A stretch of DNA of 64,000 bases from Sphingomonas sp. 32-66-10 (GTDB lineage: Bacteria; Pseudomonadota; Alphaproteobacteria; Sphingomonadales; Sphingomonadaceae), in contig NCEF01000019.1 in NCBI GenBank assembly GCA_002280565.1, positions 1 through 64,000 of the forward strand, in the 5' to 3' direction. The position numbers and the translations under genes were made by a program. Within the stretch, counting starts at the first letter, position 1; every line of letters begins with the position of its first letter. The notes beneath the pieces are model-generated. The model was not told where the DNA came from, did not search any database, and saw only the letters and a program-made list of their open reading frames with translations. Positions 46,802 through 57,000 of this stretch are shown here, piece by piece.

Positions 46802-47619
46802 TCACGCAATGACGCGGCGTCTCCGCGCAGCCAACAATCCGTCGGCGGCGTAAATCGCAAGACCCGTCCAGATCAGCGCGAAACAGATCACCGCCGCGCC
46901 GCGCCCGCAAATAGCAGCAACGGCACCGCCGTCACTACGCCCGACAGCACCAGCAACGTCGTCGCCAACGCCTCATTGCCGAACTCCAGCCCGCCATGGG
47001 TCGACAGCCAGAACAGATAGCCAAGGCCGAACGGCGCGAGGATCGCGGTTTCCAGCGTCAGCCCCTCCAGCGCGCCGACCGGCGCGACCTTGCGCACCAG
47101 CCCGTAAAAGCCGAACGAAAAGGCGAGCGTCAGGCTGATCCAGATGCCCTGCCCCGCACCCACCGCCAGCACCGCGACCCCGATCCCGGCGAGCGCAACC
47201 GCCACCATCTGCGCCCGCCCGAGCTTCTCGCGCAGCAGCACGATCCCCAGCAGCACATTGACCAGCGGGTTGAGGAAATAGCCTAGGCTCCCCTCAAGCA
47301 CATGCCCGTTCTGCACCGCCCAGATATAGACCAGCCAGTTGACCGAAATCAGCGCCGCGCTGGCGCTCAGCAACAGCATCGCGCGGCGACTGCGCAGCGC
47401 CGCCATGATCGCCGAGGTCCGGCCCAATGCCATAATGACGATCGCAAGCAGCCCCAGCGACCACAGGACGCGCCCGGCAACCACTTCACCCGCGCCAACG
47501 CCCTTCAGGGCAAAGAAGAACAGCGGCAGCACGCCCCAGATGCCATAGGCGCCCAGCCCCTGCACCAGCCCGGCGCGGTCGAGGCGCTCGGGCGCTGGGG
47601 GCGGATCGGACCGGGCCAT
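46802..47619 (-). pseudogene. rarD: RarD-type EamA transporter, disrupted by internal deletion and frameshift
   Basis: The frame from 47619 encodes RarD/EamA TM helices up to LLLFAGAARR, then stops at 46888. The expected C-terminus, CFALIWTGLAIYAADGLLAARRRR, follows directly in another frame and ends at 46802. Roughly 35 codons with the conserved TLGxxQYIxPT segment and the following TM helix are missing. Without them the ten-helix drug/metabolite transporter cannot be complete. This is the third similar lesion in the window. Confidence 0.8.
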
Positions 47620-47715
47620 GCGCGGGAGATAGGCGTTTTGCTGCGCTGCGGAAAGGCAGGCATCCGAAAGTTTTCGTTTCCGGAGCGCCGCGATCCCGCG
47701 CCGCGCAAGCCCGGG

Positions 47716-48870
47716 TCAGGCGCGCACCAGTCCGTCCATCACCCGCGCGCTCTTCTGCCCCGGGAACAGCGCCGGCATCGCCCGCGCCGGATCGACCCCG
47801 AAATGCGCCGCCACCGCGCTGCCGATCACCGCGTCCAGCCCGGCGGTGGGCTTGAGATCGCGCCCTTCATACAGCGCCGCATCGCTCAGCCCCGGCCAGT
47901 CGGCGACGACGCGCCCGCCCTGCACCGCGCCGCCCAACAGCCAGGCGACCGATCCGGTGCCGTGATCGGTGCCCTGCGTGCCATTGACCTTCACCGTCCG
48001 CCCGAATTCGGTCGCGACCAGCACCATCGTCTTGCCCCATAGCGGGCCGAGGCCGGTCTTGAGCGCCGCGATCATCTGATCGAGCCCGTTCAACTGAGCA
48101 CCCAGTCGCCCGCGCTGCCCGGCGTGCGTGTCCCAGCCGCCGGTTTCGATCATCGCGATCCGCGCGCCATTGTCTGCCGCCAGCAGCCGCGCGGCGAGCG
48201 CACCCGTCGCCGCTGCATTGCGCCCGTTATTCGCCGCCAGATCGCCGGTCAGCGTCCGCGTCGCCGTCGCCTGTTCCCAGATCGCGTGCAGCTGCGGATC
48301 CGGCGCATACAGCATCGCCACCCGCCCGAGCAGGTCGTCCGACGCATCGGGCAGGACCGACGGCGCATAGGACGCGACCTCCACCTTGCCGCGCAACGCC
48401 ATCGGGATCGTCGCGGCGATCGCAATGCCCTTGCGTTCGTCATCGGGCAGCACGGACAGCAGGCGGTTCATCCACCCGTCCTTGAGTTGGTACGCGGCCA
48501 CACCGCCCGTCTCGAGCACATTCTGCGCATCGAAATGCGATCGGTCGCGATAGGGCGAGGCAACCGCATGGACGAACAGCGCCTCTTTCGCCGCGTACAT
48601 CTGCGCAACGTTCTTCAGGTTCGGATGCAGCGCAAACATCGCGTTCAGCTTAGCCGCGTCGGCGAAATCCTGCGCCAGCACCCCGCGCTGTGCGGCAAAG
48701 GCTGGATCGCCCACCGGCGCGAGCGTTCCAAGCCCATCGGCTGCCCCGCGCTGGATAATGAACACGAACCGGCGGTCGCTCGCCGCCTGCGCAAAGGCAA
48801 GGCGCGGCGCAAAGCCGAGCGACAGCGCACCCGCGGCGCCAGTCAGGACAAGATTGCGGCGGTTGATCAT
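47716..48870 (-). CDS. DUF1501 family protein, Tat-exported
   Basis: The 384-residue product has a twin-arginine type signal (INRRNLVLTGAAGALSLG, cleavage near AFAQA) and the DUF1501 fold with GGWDTHAGQRG (metal-type Asp/His) and TEFGRT, features of the alkaline-phosphatase-like superfamily. Members pair with DUF1800 proteins, as here 5 nt upstream. Function is unknown. Start could be the GTG just before. Confidence 0.85.
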   Translation of the reverse strand: MINRRNLVLTGAAGALSLGFAPRLAFAQAASDRRFVFIIQRGAADGLGTLAPVGDPAFAAQRGVLAQDFADAAKLNAMFALHPNLKNVAQMYAAKEALFVHAVASPYRDRSHFDAQNVLETGGVAAYQLKDGWMNRLLSVLPDDERKGIAIAATIPMALRGKVEVASYAPSVLPDASDDLLGRVAMLYAPDPQLHAIWEQATATRTLTGDLAANNGRNAAATGALAARLLAADNGARIAMIETGGWDTHAGQRGRLGAQLNGLDQMIAALKTGLGPLWGKTMVLVATEFGRTVKVNGTQGTDHGTGSVAWLLGGAVQGGRVVADWPGLSDAALYEGRDLKPTAGLDAVIGSAVAAHFGVDPARAMPALFPGQKSARVMDGLVRA

Positions 48871-48874
48871 CACA

Positions 48875-50365
48875 TTATCTCCGCATGAATTCGGGGGCGA
48901 CGAGCATCAGCGCGACGCCTTGAGACGCGCTTTCGGCGCGCGCGATGGCCTGGCTCGTCGTCGCACTCAGCGTGCCGGGGAACAGCACCGCCGCCCGCGC
49001 CCGCGCGTCGATCGTATCGCGGGTCCGCGCTGCCATCCGCTCCGCCGCCTCAACCCGGCGCATCACCGCGTCCGGCCCGGCCCAGCTCGCCGCAATATCG
49101 TCAAAGCCCGCTGGCGATCCCGGCCTCCACACCGGTTGGCCGAGCTGGTTCATCAGCCCCAGCACCGCCTGACCGGGAATCTCGCGGGTGCCGAGCGCGC
49201 GCATCGCGGCGATCGACCATTCCCATGGCGTGCGGAACTTGACCGGCTGCGCCCCCCACGCCTCGGGCGCCTCGATCAGCACGCGATACAGCGTCGGCAG
49301 GTCGCCGCCCGATTTCAGGAACGCCGCCTCCAGCTTGCCGACCAGCGACGCGGGCGGTTCATCGCCGGCGAAATGCCGCGCCAGCTTGACTGCGATATGC
49401 TTCGCCGTCGCCGGATGCACGGCGAGGTCGTCGAGCACCGCGGCCGCCTGCCGCTCGCCCTGCTGAGCATAGCTCTTGCCCAAGATCGTCCGCGTACCGG
49501 GCTCATGGATCCGCCCGGCAAAGACGAAGCTCCCCGGCTTGCCCTCAAGCCCGGCAAAGCGCGCCGCCGGGCCACGCGTAATCCCCGCAACGCTCCACCC
49601 GGTCATGGCGCGGGCAAATTCGGTCACGTCCGCCTGCGTATATCCCGTCCGCACGCCCAGCGTGTGCAGCTCCAGAATCTCGCGCGCAAGATTTTCGTTG
49701 AGGCCCACGCGCTGCGGCCCGCCGCGCCGCGCGGCCGCCTGCCCCGCAATGCTGCCCGGCCCGACCGACTGCGCCTGATCCAGATACAGCAGCATCGCCG
49801 GATGCCGCTCGACCGCGTGCAGCATGTCGCGGAACTTGCCCAGCACATGCGGTCGGATCGCATCGAATTCGAATGCGCCGGCCAGACCGATCATCGTGAT
49901 CTTGTCGGCCGACACCGCAAAATGGTTCGACCAGAAATGGACGAGCCGTTCGACGAACGGCGTCTCGCTCGCCACCGCGACCTGCGCGCGTGCGCCGACT
50001 GCGGTCTGGTAGAAGTCGCGTCCCTGCTGCCGCCCGAACTGACGAGCACGGCGGACCGGATCATTCTCCGGCTCACTCTCGGCCATCGCAGGCCCCCCGG
50101 TGGCATCGGCGGGTGCGCGCATTGCATCGTCAGCGTCACCGCGCCGATCCTGCCGCTGGTCCCGCTGCGCCATCCGCAATTCTTCGAGATAATCGGCGAT
50201 CTGACCCGCCACCACCGGCGTCGCTGGCAAGGCAGCAATCGCGCTGGGCCGCGCATCGAACCGCGCCATCTGGTCGATCAGCGCGCGGCGCGGGTCGGCG
50301 GTCGCGGGTGCATCCGCCCTTCCGCCTAGTCCGAACCGGTTAAGGGCAATGCTCGCGTCCGACAT
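48875..50365 (-). CDS. DUF1800 family protein
   Basis: The 496-residue product has DUF1800 signature segments: ALNRFGLGGR, FWSNHFAVSADK, NENLAREILELHTLGV and GYTQADVTEFARAMTGW. No clear N-terminal signal peptide is seen in this start, and an arginine/aspartate-rich insertion lies around 70-90. DUF1800 and DUF1501 genes travel together in many bacteria, often exported, of unknown function. Together they interrupt the usual dgt-argS proximity. Confidence 0.85.
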   Translation of the reverse strand: MSDASIALNRFGLGGRADAPATADPRRALIDQMARFDARPSAIAALPATPVVAGQIADYLEELRMAQRDQRQDRRGDADDAMRAPADATGGPAMAESEPENDPVRRARQFGRQQGRDFYQTAVGARAQVAVASETPFVERLVHFWSNHFAVSADKITMIGLAGAFEFDAIRPHVLGKFRDMLHAVERHPAMLLYLDQAQSVGPGSIAGQAAARRGGPQRVGLNENLAREILELHTLGVRTGYTQADVTEFARAMTGWSVAGITRGPAARFAGLEGKPGSFVFAGRIHEPGTRTILGKSYAQQGERQAAAVLDDLAVHPATAKHIAVKLARHFAGDEPPASLVGKLEAAFLKSGGDLPTLYRVLIEAPEAWGAQPVKFRTPWEWSIAAMRALGTREIPGQAVLGLMNQLGQPVWRPGSPAGFDDIAASWAGPDAVMRRVEAAERMAARTRDTIDARARAAVLFPGTLSATTSQAIARAESASQGVALMLVAPEFMRR

Positions 50366-50596
50366 GGGCAATATCCCGAAAAGTGACCATCGAACGCTAC
50401 GCCCGCTTTGTCGCAAATCTGTGCCAGCAATGCGTTTCGTCGCATTCAGCGCGCAGTTCGTCCCCGATGCGTCGCGCGCAACCGCGCTTGCATCCTTCGC
50501 GCTTGGCATTGCTGCGGCGCAGCATATCAATGAGCGCAAGAACAGAACAATATTGGATGCCGATCTGGCCCTTCAAATCTTCAAGGGAGAAAGATC

Positions 50597-50872
50597 GTGA
50601 TCAAGACCTTCATCACCGCCGCCGTCCTCCTCAGCCTCCCGGTCGCCGCCTATGCGAGCGAGCGTAGCTTCAAGCGTGACGGCGTCACCTATGTCTACAC
50701 CAGCAAGCAGGATGGCGACGCCACCGTGCTTGAGGGCAAGGCATTCCCTGGCGGCTCGGCCTATACGCTGGTCGTTCGCGGCAAGCAGGTCACCGGCCGC
50801 GTCGGCGGCACCCCGGTGTCGTTCCGCATCGCCAAGCCGCTGGCACCCACCGTCCAGACGGCTTCGCGCTAA
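50597..50872 (+). CDS. Small secreted hypothetical protein
   Basis: The 91-residue product has a signal peptide (FITAAVLLSLPVAAYA) and a mature region of alternating beta strands (FKRDGVTYVYTSKQDGDATVLEG) with no Cys. Similar small proteins are common in sphingomonads without a known role. The start is GTG with GGGAGAAAG before it. The 230-nt gap upstream (50366-50596) shows no clear feature. Confidence 0.7.
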   Translation: MIKTFITAAVLLSLPVAAYASERSFKRDGVTYVYTSKQDGDATVLEGKAFPGGSAYTLVVRGKQVTGRVGGTPVSFRIAKPLAPTVQTASR

Positions 50873-50887
50873 GCGAGCCACTCCATT

Positions 50888-50913
50888 CCTCCCCTGAGCT
50901 TGCTTAGGGGAGG
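50888..50913. terminator. Hairpin between converging genes
   Basis: CCTCCCCT (50888-50895) pairs with AGGGGAGG (50906-50913) around a 10-nt loop, between the small secreted protein gene and the 3' end of dgt. It may serve both strands. Confidence 0.5.
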
Positions 50914-50924
50914 ACTAGGATCAC

Positions 50925-52091
50925 CTAAAACCCCTCCGGCAATTCGATCGGCCCCACCGCCTCGCGATAACGTGAAATCGCATACCGGTCGGTCATCCCC
51001 GCGATGAAATCGGCGATATGCCGGCTCCGCCACGGCTCGTCATCAGGTAGCGTCGCGCGCCACGCTTCGGGCATCAGGCACGGGTCCGCCGCATAGGCCG
51101 CGTATAGCCCTGCGACCACGCCATGCGCCATGTCCGCCGCCGCCAGCTGGTGCGGATGGTGATAGAGATTGGCGTACATGAAGCGCTTGAGCGCCCGCTC
51201 CTCCTCGCGCATCGCGTCGGAAAAGCCGCACAGCGCCCGCCCAGCCGCACGCACATCCTGCGCTGTCTCGATCCCCGCCTCGGATATCCGCCGCCGCGTC
51301 TCGTCGAGCAGGTCGTTGACCATCACCCCGATTTGCGCGCGGACCAGCTCGCGCATCAGCCGCTTGGGCGAACCATCCGGAAACCGCGCCCGCACCGCAT
51401 CCCATCCGCGCGCCACCAGCGGCACCGCTAGCAGCTGATCGAGCGTCAGCAGCCCCGCGCGCAGCCCGTCATCGATGTCGTGATTGTCATAGGCGATGTC
51501 GTCGGCAATCGCCGCGACCTGCGCCTCGAGCGAGCTATGCTGCGTGAGCTCCAACGGAAAGGCCGCATCCGCCGCCGCCAATGCCCAGCCCGGCGCCGTC
51601 ACCGGCCCATTATGCTTGGCCAGCCCCTCCAGCGTCTCCCAGCTCAGGTTCAGCCCGTCCCATCCGGGATAGGGGCAGTCGATGACCATCAGCGCGCGCA
51701 GCGTGTTGCCATTATGGTCGAACCCGCCTTGGCCGCTCAGCGCTTCCTCCAGCGCACGTTCCCCGGCATGGCCGAAGGGCGGGTGGCCGATGTCGTGCGC
51801 CAGGCACAAGGCCTCGGTCAGATCCTCGTTCAGCCCCAATGTCCGCGCCACCGTCCGCCCGATCTGCGCCACCTCCAGGCTGTGGGTCAGCCGAACGCGG
51901 AAATGGTCGCCATCGGGCGCCATGAACACTTGGGTCTTGTGGCGCAGGCGGCGAAAGCTGATCGAATGCACGATGCGGTCGCGATCACGCTGAAACGCAT
52001 CGCGCGGCCCGCGCGCGGTCCCCTGCCCTTCGTCATGCAACCGCCCACGGCTGCGCGCGGGATCACTGGCATAAGGGGCAAGGATGGTCAT
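50925..52091 (-). CDS. dgt: Deoxyguanosinetriphosphate triphosphohydrolase-like protein
   Basis: The 388-residue HD-domain dNTPase has [28 protein letters not shown] (H-D metal pair) and [16 protein letters not shown]. It hydrolyses dGTP or other dNTPs to deoxynucleosides and triphosphate. In alphaproteobacteria dgt normally lies next to argS. Here 4 kb separate them. Confidence 0.9.
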   Translation of the reverse strand: MTILAPYASDPARSRGRLHDEGQGTARGPRDAFQRDRDRIVHSISFRRLRHKTQVFMAPDGDHFRVRLTHSLEVAQIGRTVARTLGLNEDLTEALCLAHDIGHPPFGHAGERALEEALSGQGGFDHNGNTLRALMVIDCPYPGWDGLNLSWETLEGLAKHNGPVTAPGWALAAADAAFPLELTQHSSLEAQVAAIADDIAYDNHDIDDGLRAGLLTLDQLLAVPLVARGWDAVRARFPDGSPKRLMRELVRAQIGVMVNDLLDETRRRISEAGIETAQDVRAAGRALCGFSDAMREEERALKRFMYANLYHHPHQLAAADMAHGVVAGLYAAYAADPCLMPEAWRATLPDDEPWRSRHIADFIAGMTDRYAISRYREAVGPIELPEGF

Positions 52092-52131
52092 GCGGCAAAC
52101 GTCAGGCGAATCGACATGGCGCCCGCATAGA

Positions 52132-54006
52132 TCAATTTACCGGCAGCTTCTCGATCTTCTGTCCCGCCTCGCTGGTCCACGCAAAGGACTCGACGCCCTT
52201 CTTGCGGATCGCGTTGACAAACTCCTGCGCCGCGGTGGCCGTCTTGAACGGTCCGGCCAGCAACCGGTTGGTGAAACGCAGCGGCGTCGTCCACGCCTGT
52301 TTGCCGCGGAACTCGGCCGGAGCATCGGCGACCGCAGCCTTCCACGCCCGGGGCAGCGCCTTCAAGTCCGCCCCGCCCGCGACCTGCACCCAATGACGGG
52401 CCGGCTCCGCCTTGGCAGGATCGATCTTGGGTTTAGCCTTGGACGCCGCCTTCGCCTTCGGATCACTCTTTGCCTTGGGATCCGTTTTTGTCACCGCGGC
52501 CGACTTGGCCACCGGCTCGGGCTTCGGCTTGGCAGCCTCGACCACCGGCGCAGGTGCAGCGGCAGGCGCAGGAACCGGCTCGGGTTCAGGAGCCCGCCCG
52601 GGTAGCGGGTCGACGCCCAGCTCCGACGCGGGAATAGTGATGCCCGCCATGATCCGGGCGATGACATTGTCCTCGCTCCCCACGCGCGGCGCTGGTTGGC
52701 GCGGAGCCGGCTGGGGCGCGACCTCGGGTGCGGGCGCGCGGGCCACTTCGACCGGCGCAGCCGGCGGCGGTGGGGCAGCAGCGGATGCGGTCGCGGCTTC
52801 GGCCGCTCGCCGCGCGTCGGCCTCCCGCGTTGCACGCTCCTGCGCCGCTCGGGCATCCGCCTCGCGCTGCGCCTGCGCCGCACGTTCGGCGTCCGCCAGC
52901 CGCCGCGCTTCGGCCTGGCGCTGCGCCTCGGCGACGCGTTCCATCTCCAGCCGTTGCTGCTCGGCAAGCCGTGCGGCCTCGGCGCGCCGTTGCGCCTCTG
53001 CCGCCTCCGCCGCGCGCGCATCGGCGATCCGCTTCGCCTCGGCATCCGCCGCCGCCTGGCGCGCGGCAGCCGCTTCCTGAGTCCGCCGCTCGCGCGCGCT
53101 CAGCCCGCGCTCCGAACTGCCCGCTACCGGCTGCGAACCGGTTGCACGCGCGCGCGGTTGCGGGGGCGGGGGCGGCGCGGCCGCCACCTGGACCGGTGCG
53201 ATCGCGGGAAAGGGCGGCGCAACCTGCGCATCGGCGATGCGCGAAGGGGTGCGGCGCAGCTCGCCGAAATGCACCGCAAATGCCTTGTCGGCGGGGGCAA
53301 GGCTCGGCAGACGCCGGAAGAATGGTGCCAATGCCGTCCCGACGCCACCCATCATGCTCGCCGCAATCCGGTCGGCTCCGGCGGCATCGCCATTCATCGC
53401 CAGAATAAACGCGCGCGCGCGCCACGCCGCGCGGTCGCTCCGGCGCAGCAGCGGATCGAGGACTTTCATCGCCTCATCGGTGCGCCCGCTGATCCCCAGC
53501 GAATAGGCGAAACGGCGGGCGGTTTCATCATCCGCCCCCTGCGCCATCGCAATACGATGCTCACGCTCGGCATGCGGCTGCGCGCCGAGCAGGTCAAAGG
53601 CCAGCCCGCGGTCCGAAGCATAGGGCGCCATCGCCACCCCGCCGCGCTCGGCCAGCGCGAACAGCCGCAACGCCTCGCCCGGCCGCTCGGCCCGCACCAT
53701 CACCATCGCCTGCCCCGCCGCAACGCGCGGATTGCCGGGTGCCAGCGCCTGTGCACGGGCAAAGAACCCTGCCGCCGCCGCCGGATCGTTCAGTCGTGCG
53801 CTCAGCTCGCCCGCTGCCAATAACGCGGGCACGTTGCGCGGATCGGTGGCCAGAATGCGCATCTGCTCCGCCAGCCGATCGGCATTGGGCGTCGGCGGTG
53901 GCGCCACTTCTTGAGCCACCGCATTGGACGCGAGCGCAGGGGCCACCAGGCCGAGCGTGGCGCTCAGGAGCAAGGAAAGGCGGATGGATCGGGCTGCGCG
54001 TGTCAT
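52132..54006 (-). CDS. SPOR domain protein with TPR-like N-terminus and coiled coil
   Basis: The 624-residue exported protein has a signal peptide (about 1-31). Helical tetratricopeptide-like repeats (about 40-200) follow, then a strongly Ala/Arg/Glu-rich coiled coil (about 305-400) and a Pro/Ala linker. A C-terminal SPOR domain (about 545-624, [20 protein letters not shown]) completes it. It should be periplasmic or outer-membrane-facing and bind septal peptidoglycan. Located next to ftsZ, consistent with a divisome role, but separate from the dcw operon by 130 nt. Confidence 0.8.
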   Translation of the reverse strand: MTRAARSIRLSLLLSATLGLVAPALASNAVAQEVAPPPTPNADRLAEQMRILATDPRNVPALLAAGELSARLNDPAAAAGFFARAQALAPGNPRVAAGQAMVMVRAERPGEALRLFALAERGGVAMAPYASDRGLAFDLLGAQPHAEREHRIAMAQGADDETARRFAYSLGISGRTDEAMKVLDPLLRRSDRAAWRARAFILAMNGDAAGADRIAASMMGGVGTALAPFFRRLPSLAPADKAFAVHFGELRRTPSRIADAQVAPPFPAIAPVQVAAAPPPPPQPRARATGSQPVAGSSERGLSARERRTQEAAAARQAAADAEAKRIADARAAEAAEAQRRAEAARLAEQQRLEMERVAEAQRQAEARRLADAERAAQAQREADARAAQERATREADARRAAEAATASAAAPPPPAAPVEVARAPAPEVAPQPAPRQPAPRVGSEDNVIARIMAGITIPASELGVDPLPGRAPEPEPVPAPAAAPAPVVEAAKPKPEPVAKSAAVTKTDPKAKSDPKAKAASKAKPKIDPAKAEPARHWVQVAGGADLKALPRAWKAAVADAPAEFRGKQAWTTPLRFTNRLLAGPFKTATAAQEFVNAIRKKGVESFAWTSEAGQKIEKLPVN

Positions 54007-54136
54007 GGGAGTCCGCAGGCTACACCATCCGGGGTCTGAATATCAGCTGTCGTTGCGCGGTGCCGGGGACAGGACGGGGCACATGCGCGATGGGATGACG
54101 GGGCTCCGGACGCCGCATGCGCGGAGCCCCGTCGGA

Positions 54137-55621
54137 TTACTGGTTGTTCTGGCGGTTAAGGAACCGCGGAATGTCCAGCGGATCCTTGTCGTCATCGTCC
54201 TTCGACCCGTTGCGCGCCGCTGCCATGCGTTCGAACAGCGTGCCGCCGGTCTTGGCCTTGGGCGATTCGGCGGGCGCTGGTGCGGGTGCGGCAACTTCCT
54301 CGTCATCGCCACCGGTCAGCCAGCGGCGACGGATGGTCGGCTCACGCGGCGGCTCCTGCGCAGCCGGTGCCTCGGGCACCACCGCATCGGACCCCAGCAC
54401 CAGCTCGTCGGTTTCGTCGGCGGGCAACGCGGTCGGCGCTTCTAACGTGAATTCGTCCTCATCCGCCGCGACTGGCGCCGATACGGGCGCTTCCGGCTCG
54501 GGCGCGACCTGCTCTACGGGTTCGGGCTGCGGCTCGGGCGCAGCGGCTGCGGGCGCTTCCGCCGGGGCAGCGGCGCCGAGCGGGCGACGCACGGTACCGA
54601 ACGAGAAGCTGCGGCTCGTCTCCGGCGCGGCAGGTGCGGCCGGCTTGGCCGACGTATCCGCCTCGATGCCGGTCGCGACGACCGACACGCGGATCTTGCC
54701 TTCCAGCTCGGGGTTGAACGCCGAACCCCAGATGATGTTGGCATTGTCGTCGACCAGCTCGCGGATATGGTTCGCGGCCTCGTCGACTTCGAGCAGGCGC
54801 ATATCCTCGCCGCCGGTGATCGACACGATGACGCCCTTCGCGCCGTCGAGCGACACGCCGTCGAGCAGCGGGTTGGCGATCGCCTGCTGTGCCGCCTCGA
54901 TCGCGCGGTTGTCGCCGCTCGACTCGCCGGTGCCCATCATCGCCTTGCCCATCTCGCTCATGACGGCGCGAACGTCGGCAAAGTCGAGGTTGATCAGGCC
55001 CGGCATGACCATCAGGTCGGTGATGCCGCGAACGCCCTGCTGCAGCACCTCGTCCGCCATCTCGAACGCTTCCTTGAACGTCGTGTTGGCGTTGGCGACC
55101 AGGAACAGGTTCTGGTTGGGGATCACGATCAGCGTGTCGACGAACTTCTGCAGTTCCTCGATGCCCGCTTCCGCCGACATTGCGCGCTTCTTGCCTTCGA
55201 ACGCGAACGGCTTGGTCACCACGCCGACGGTCAGAATGCCCATGTCGCGCGCCGCCTTGGCGATCACCGGGGCCGCACCGGTGCCGGTGCCGCCGCCCAT
55301 GCCGGCCGCGATGAAGCACATATGCGCACCCTTCAGCGCTTCCTGCACATGCTCGATCGTCTCTTCGGCGGCGGCGCGGCCGATTTCCGGCCGACTGCCT
55401 GCACCCAGACCCTGCGTGATCTTGGCACCCAGCTGGATGCGCTGCCCCGCGCTCGACTGTTTCAGCGCCTGCGCGTCGGTGTTGGCGACCAGGAATTCGA
55501 CGCCCTGGACTTCGGCGCGGATCATGTTCGCGATCGCGTTGCCGCCCGCACCGCCGACACCGATCACCGTGATGCGCGGCGTCAGTTCATCCAGGTCGGG
55601 CGGAAGGAAGTCGATGCTCAT
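54137..55621 (-). CDS. ftsZ: Cell division GTPase FtsZ
   Basis: The 494-residue tubulin homologue has [13 protein letters not shown], the T4 loop [13 protein letters not shown], and a long acidic Pro/Ala-rich linker (about 320-475). The C-terminal peptide [12 protein letters not shown] binds FtsA. The Z-ring is the scaffold of division. A strong AGGAGACAC precedes the ATG. It lies 113 nt downstream of ftsA, so may have its own promoter in that gap. Confidence 0.97.
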   Translation of the reverse strand: MSIDFLPPDLDELTPRITVIGVGGAGGNAIANMIRAEVQGVEFLVANTDAQALKQSSAGQRIQLGAKITQGLGAGSRPEIGRAAAEETIEHVQEALKGAHMCFIAAGMGGGTGTGAAPVIAKAARDMGILTVGVVTKPFAFEGKKRAMSAEAGIEELQKFVDTLIVIPNQNLFLVANANTTFKEAFEMADEVLQQGVRGITDLMVMPGLINLDFADVRAVMSEMGKAMMGTGESSGDNRAIEAAQQAIANPLLDGVSLDGAKGVIVSITGGEDMRLLEVDEAANHIRELVDDNANIIWGSAFNPELEGKIRVSVVATGIEADTSAKPAAPAAPETSRSFSFGTVRRPLGAAAPAEAPAAAAPEPQPEPVEQVAPEPEAPVSAPVAADEDEFTLEAPTALPADETDELVLGSDAVVPEAPAAQEPPREPTIRRRWLTGGDDEEVAAPAPAPAESPKAKTGGTLFERMAAARNGSKDDDDKDPLDIPRFLNRQNNQ

Positions 55622-55689
55622 CTTCTTTGTGTCTCCTCAGGCGCGCACCCCAAGCGACACCTGTTTGTAACGTTGTTTCTGCACCATCG

Positions 55690-55728
55690 CTGTGGGCCAT
55701 TCCAGCGATATCCGCCGATCGCCCACAG
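55690..55728. promoter_or_regulatory. Inverted repeat in the ftsA-ftsZ gap
   Basis: CTGTGGGC at 55690-55697 is repeated inverted (GCCCACAG) at 55721-55728. On the minus strand TTGACA (just upstream, near 55730-55737) and GGATAT inside the repeat could serve as a loosely spaced promoter for ftsZ. No CtrA box or GANTC was seen here. Confidence 0.35.
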
Positions 55729-55734
55729 GAAATG

Positions 55735-56997
55735 TCAATAATTGGCTCGAAACGCCGCGATCATGCGCTGGATCAGCGCTTTCGGGTTGCTCCGGATCAC
55801 CAATTGCCCGCTCGACGGCTCCAGCGTGCGCAGATCGACCGGATCGGCTGCCGCGAACGTCGCCAGCCCCGCCAGCGTCGCAAAGGCCGGCCCGGCATGC
55901 GCCTCGGGCAGCGCGGTCAAGCCGCGCGGACGCCCGACGCGGACCGACCGGCCCAGCGCCTGCTGTGCATAATCCGCCACGCCCTTCAGCTCCGCGCCGC
56001 CGCCGGTCAGCACGATCTGCCGCCCCACCGGATCCTCGAAATTGAGCCGCGCCAGCTCGCGGGTGATCTCCGCCATCAGCCGGTCGAGCCGCAGGCGGAT
56101 CACCGCGATCAGCTGCGCCCGCGTGATCCGCGCGCCATCGCCCTCTTCCTCCAGGCTCGCCGGCGCGATGTCGATCATGTCGTGATTGTCGCGCGGCGTC
56201 ATGTTGGCGCTGCCATAGAAGCACTTCATCCGCTCGGCCTGGCCGCGCCGCGTGCCGAACGCGCTCGCGATATCGTCGGTAATGTCCGCCGACCCCTGCT
56301 GGATCGACGACAGGCCGGTCAGCACGCCGTCCTTGTACACCGAGACGTTGGTGACACCCGCGCCGATCTCCACCAAAGCCACGCCCAGCTCGCGCTCTTC
56401 CTCGGACAGGCAGGCCAGGCCCGTCGCGACTGGCGCGGCGATGATCGATCGCACCTCCAGATGCGCCGAGCGAACACACAGATCGAGGTTGCGCACCGGC
56501 GCGCCCTCGGTCGACACGACATGGATGTCGACCCCCAGCCGCTCGGCATGCAGCCCGCGCGGCTGCTTGACGCCCGCGAGGCCATCGAGCGTGTAGCGCG
56601 TCGGCTGCGCATGCAGCACCATCCGCCCGCCCGGATTGATCGCCTCACGCCCGGCGCGCAGCAGATCATCGATGTCCGACTGTTCGACGCGATGCCCGCC
56701 CAGATCGACCTCGAGCCGCAGGATATTGGACTCCAGCCCGCCGGCGGAGAAGCTGACCCACACATCCTCGATATTGGTGCCCGCGATCCGCTCGGCCTGC
56801 TCGACCGCCTCGCGCACCGCAACTTCGGTCGCGGCCATGTCGGCGATATAACCGCGCTGCACGCCCCGGCTCTCGCGCTGGCCAGTGCCGAGCACGACCA
56901 GTTCGCCGCCATCGCCCTTTTGCGCGATCAGCGCCGACACTTTCGACGACCCGATATCGAGTGCGGTAATCAGTCCCTCGGGCGCGGTCTTGGCCAT
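55735..56997 (-). CDS. ftsA: Cell division protein FtsA
   Basis: The 420-residue actin-like ATPase begins ITALDIGSSKVSALIAQ and has VLTGGGAELKGV near the C-terminal part, plus a C-terminal amphipathic membrane-targeting helix (PKALIQRMIAAFRANY). FtsA tethers FtsZ filaments to the inner membrane. Start 3 nt after the ftsQ stop. Length is usual. Confidence 0.96.
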   Translation of the reverse strand: MAKTAPEGLITALDIGSSKVSALIAQKGDGGELVVLGTGQRESRGVQRGYIADMAATEVAVREAVEQAERIAGTNIEDVWVSFSAGGLESNILRLEVDLGGHRVEQSDIDDLLRAGREAINPGGRMVLHAQPTRYTLDGLAGVKQPRGLHAERLGVDIHVVSTEGAPVRNLDLCVRSAHLEVRSIIAAPVATGLACLSEEERELGVALVEIGAGVTNVSVYKDGVLTGLSSIQQGSADITDDIASAFGTRRGQAERMKCFYGSANMTPRDNHDMIDIAPASLEEEGDGARITRAQLIAVIRLRLDRLMAEITRELARLNFEDPVGRQIVLTGGGAELKGVADYAQQALGRSVRVGRPRGLTALPEAHAGPAFATLAGLATFAAADPVDLRTLEPSSGQLVIRSNPKALIQRMIAAFRANY

Positions 56998-57000
56998 GTC

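Noticed and set aside
44080-46812. A 910-codon open frame antisense to argS, the SPOR gene and the end of nagZ
   Set aside because: Same reason: low-complexity Arg/His/Asp composition opposite recognisable genes.
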